Source: Clostridiales bacterium (lineage in GTDB: Bacteria > Bacillota > Clostridia > Saccharofermentanales > Saccharofermentanaceae). Taken from it: a stretch of DNA of 5,568 nt. The stretch covers positions 1 to 5,568 of the forward strand of contig DNAE01000157.1 of NCBI GenBank assembly GCA_003543635.1. Reading direction: 5' to 3'. Made by a program: the position numbers and the translations under genes. How positions within the stretch are numbered: position 1 is the first letter of the stretch; every line of letters begins with the position of its first letter. Below are positions 4,701 to 5,568 of the stretch, in pieces. The notes beneath the pieces were generated by a model that worked only from the letters and a program-made list of their open reading frames with translations, did no database searches and was not told where the DNA came from.

Positions 4701-5568
4701 ATGGCTTTTATCGACGACATCAAAGCTAAGGCAAAGGCTGACAAGAAGACTATCGTCCTTCCCGAATCCATGGATGAGAGGACCTTCGAGGCAGCGGAAA
4801 AGATCCTTAAAGAGGATATAGCAAACATCATCATCATCGGAAGCCCCGAAGAGATCGAGAAGTACGGAAAAGGTCATGATATTTCCGGTGCAAAGATCAT
4901 AGATCCCAAGACCGACGAGAATAGAGAGAAGTACCTCGCAAAGTTCATCGAACTTCGCGGTGTTGATACAATGGTTGCCGCCGCTAAGGCAAAGGCAGAG
5001 AAGAAGGGTCTTTCCCCTGAGGAGACAGAGGCTCTCATCGCAGGTGCTCAGAAGAAGGGCATCACAGCCGAGAAGGCACAGCAGATGATGGAGTCCGACT
5101 ACATGTACTACGCATGCCTTATGTGTAAGTGCGGCGATGCCGACGGTGCCGTTTCCGGTGCCTGCCACTCCACGGGTAACACGATCCGTCCCGCTCTTCA
5201 GCTCCTCAAGATGAAGAAGGGCGTTTCCTCCGTTTCCGGTTTCTTCATGATGGAGGTCCCCGACTGCACCCTGGGTGAGAACGGTCTTTTCATCTTCGCG
5301 GACTGCGCCGTAAATACGGACTTCGATTCCCCCAAGCTTGCAGAGATCGCCAAGCTTTCCGCCGACTCCTTTGAGCAGTTCTCCGGTAAGCAGGCCAAGG
5401 TCGCAATGCTCTCATATTCCACCATGGGATCCGCTAAGCACGACGACGTTACAAAGGTCGCCGATGCCGTTAAGATCGCCCATGAGAAGTATCCCGAGCT
5501 CATCGTGGACGGCGAGCTTCAGCTGGATGCCGCACTCGTTGAATCCGTAGGTAAGCTCAAGGCTCCCG
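4701..5568 (+). CDS. pta: Phosphate acetyltransferase (3' end outside the window)
   Basis: Pta interconverts acetyl-CoA and acetyl-phosphate; with acetate kinase it makes ATP during acetate formation in fermenting Clostridia. The 289 visible residues start MAFIDDIKAKAK and run through TIVLPESMDERT (17-28), SGAKIIDP (62-69), CGDADGAVSGACHS (144-157), TIRPALQLLK (161-170), FFMMEVPDC (181-189), GENGLFIFADCAVN (192-205), AMLSYSTMGSAKH (235-247) and DGELQLDAALV (270-280). These are the PTA_PTB family blocks in order. It is the short form without the N-terminal DRTGG regulatory domain. Residues 87-132 are much longer than the ~16-residue segment I expect between ELR and DYMYYAC in relatives, an apparent 30-residue insertion with an internal repeat. 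GGAG (4690-4693), 7 nt before ATG, fixes the start. Codons resemble those of a highly expressed gene. About 70 residues are missing at the right edge, and acetate kinase (ackA) would be the usual next gene (not seen). Confidence 0.96.
   Translation, partial: MAFIDDIKAKAKADKKTIVLPESMDERTFEAAEKILKEDIANIIIIGSPEEIEKYGKGHDISGAKIIDPKTDENREKYLAKFIELRGVDTMVAAAKAKAEKKGLSPEETEALIAGAQKKGITAEKAQQMMESDYMYYACLMCKCGDADGAVSGACHSTGNTIRPALQLLKMKKGVSSVSGFFMMEVPDCTLGENGLFIFADCAVNTDFDSPKLAEIAKLSADSFEQFSGKQAKVAMLSYSTMGSAKHDDVTKVADAVKIAHEKYPELIVDGELQLDAALVESVGKLKAP
4995..5090 (+). repeat. Internal helical repeat within Pta
   Basis: Two 15-residue units, AEKKGLSPEETEALI (residues 99-113, nt 4995-5039) and AQKKGITAEKAQQMM (116-130, nt 5046-5090), align without gaps. 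Five identities (A, K, K, G, E) and several conservative changes are seen, with about 27 of 45 bases identical. Copy 2 is in the place where related Pta proteins have a single KKGMTPEEAKKLL-like helix, so copy 1 is the extra one. This could be an old tandem duplication or convergence of Lys/Glu/Ala-rich helices. Confidence 0.5.

Noticed and set aside
4677..5168. A 163-codon minus-strand open frame covering the start of pta
   Set aside because: It is Cys/Leu-rich, a typical mirror of a Lys/Glu/Ala-rich gene, and the pta reading on the other strand is unmistakable.
1..5568. Signs of mobile elements, CRISPR, defence or phage genes
   Set aside because: No transposase, integrase, direct-repeat array, att-like duplication or abrupt shift in composition was seen. 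All recognisable genes are core or small membrane protein genes.

Overview
The window looks like chromosomal core DNA from a low-to-moderate GC Firmicute, most likely a Clostridia/Lachnospiraceae member. The Pta protein begins in the style I associate with Lachnospiraceae, the promoters are SigA-like (TTGAAA-N17-TATACT), the Shine-Dalgarno sequences are GGAGG-like, and a TmcAL (YlbM-type) gene sits close to pta. This assignment comes from recognising family style and was not checked by a search. GC looks close to half and arginine is often AGG. I see no transposase, integrase, CRISPR array, tRNA, rRNA or phage gene.

Layout, left to right. (1) A SPOUT/TrmH-type RNA 2'-O-methyltransferase runs in from the left edge, so its start lies outside the window. 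(2) rpsT (ribosomal protein S20) has its own extended -10 promoter and a clean Rho-independent terminator. (3) A two-gene, translationally coupled unit follows: a zinc-ribbon + DUF4234 membrane protein and a DUF2752 membrane protein, with a short palindrome and an extended -10 in front. (4) On the minus strand, tmcAL (tRNA-Met cytidine acetate ligase) converges on the DUF2752 gene and overlaps it by 17 bp. (5) A symmetric divergent promoter region (TATAATTATA) separates tmcAL from a 411-residue, membrane-anchored, extracytoplasmic protein of unknown function. (6) pta (phosphate acetyltransferase) has a strong SigA promoter and is cut by the right edge.

Functionally, three genes concern translation (rRNA/tRNA methylation, S20, tRNA wobble acetylation) and one concerns acetate metabolism. 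TmcAL uses acetate and Pta handles acetyl-phosphate/acetyl-CoA, so a metabolic link is conceivable, but nothing in the sequence shows co-regulation. The less understood parts are the DUF4234-DUF2752 pair, the 411-residue anchored protein, and an apparent ~30-residue insertion in Pta that carries an internal helical repeat. No stretch over about 85 bp lacks a gene. I found no convincing novel defence or mobile system; the DUF4234/DUF2752 couplet is the best candidate for an uncharacterised functional module.
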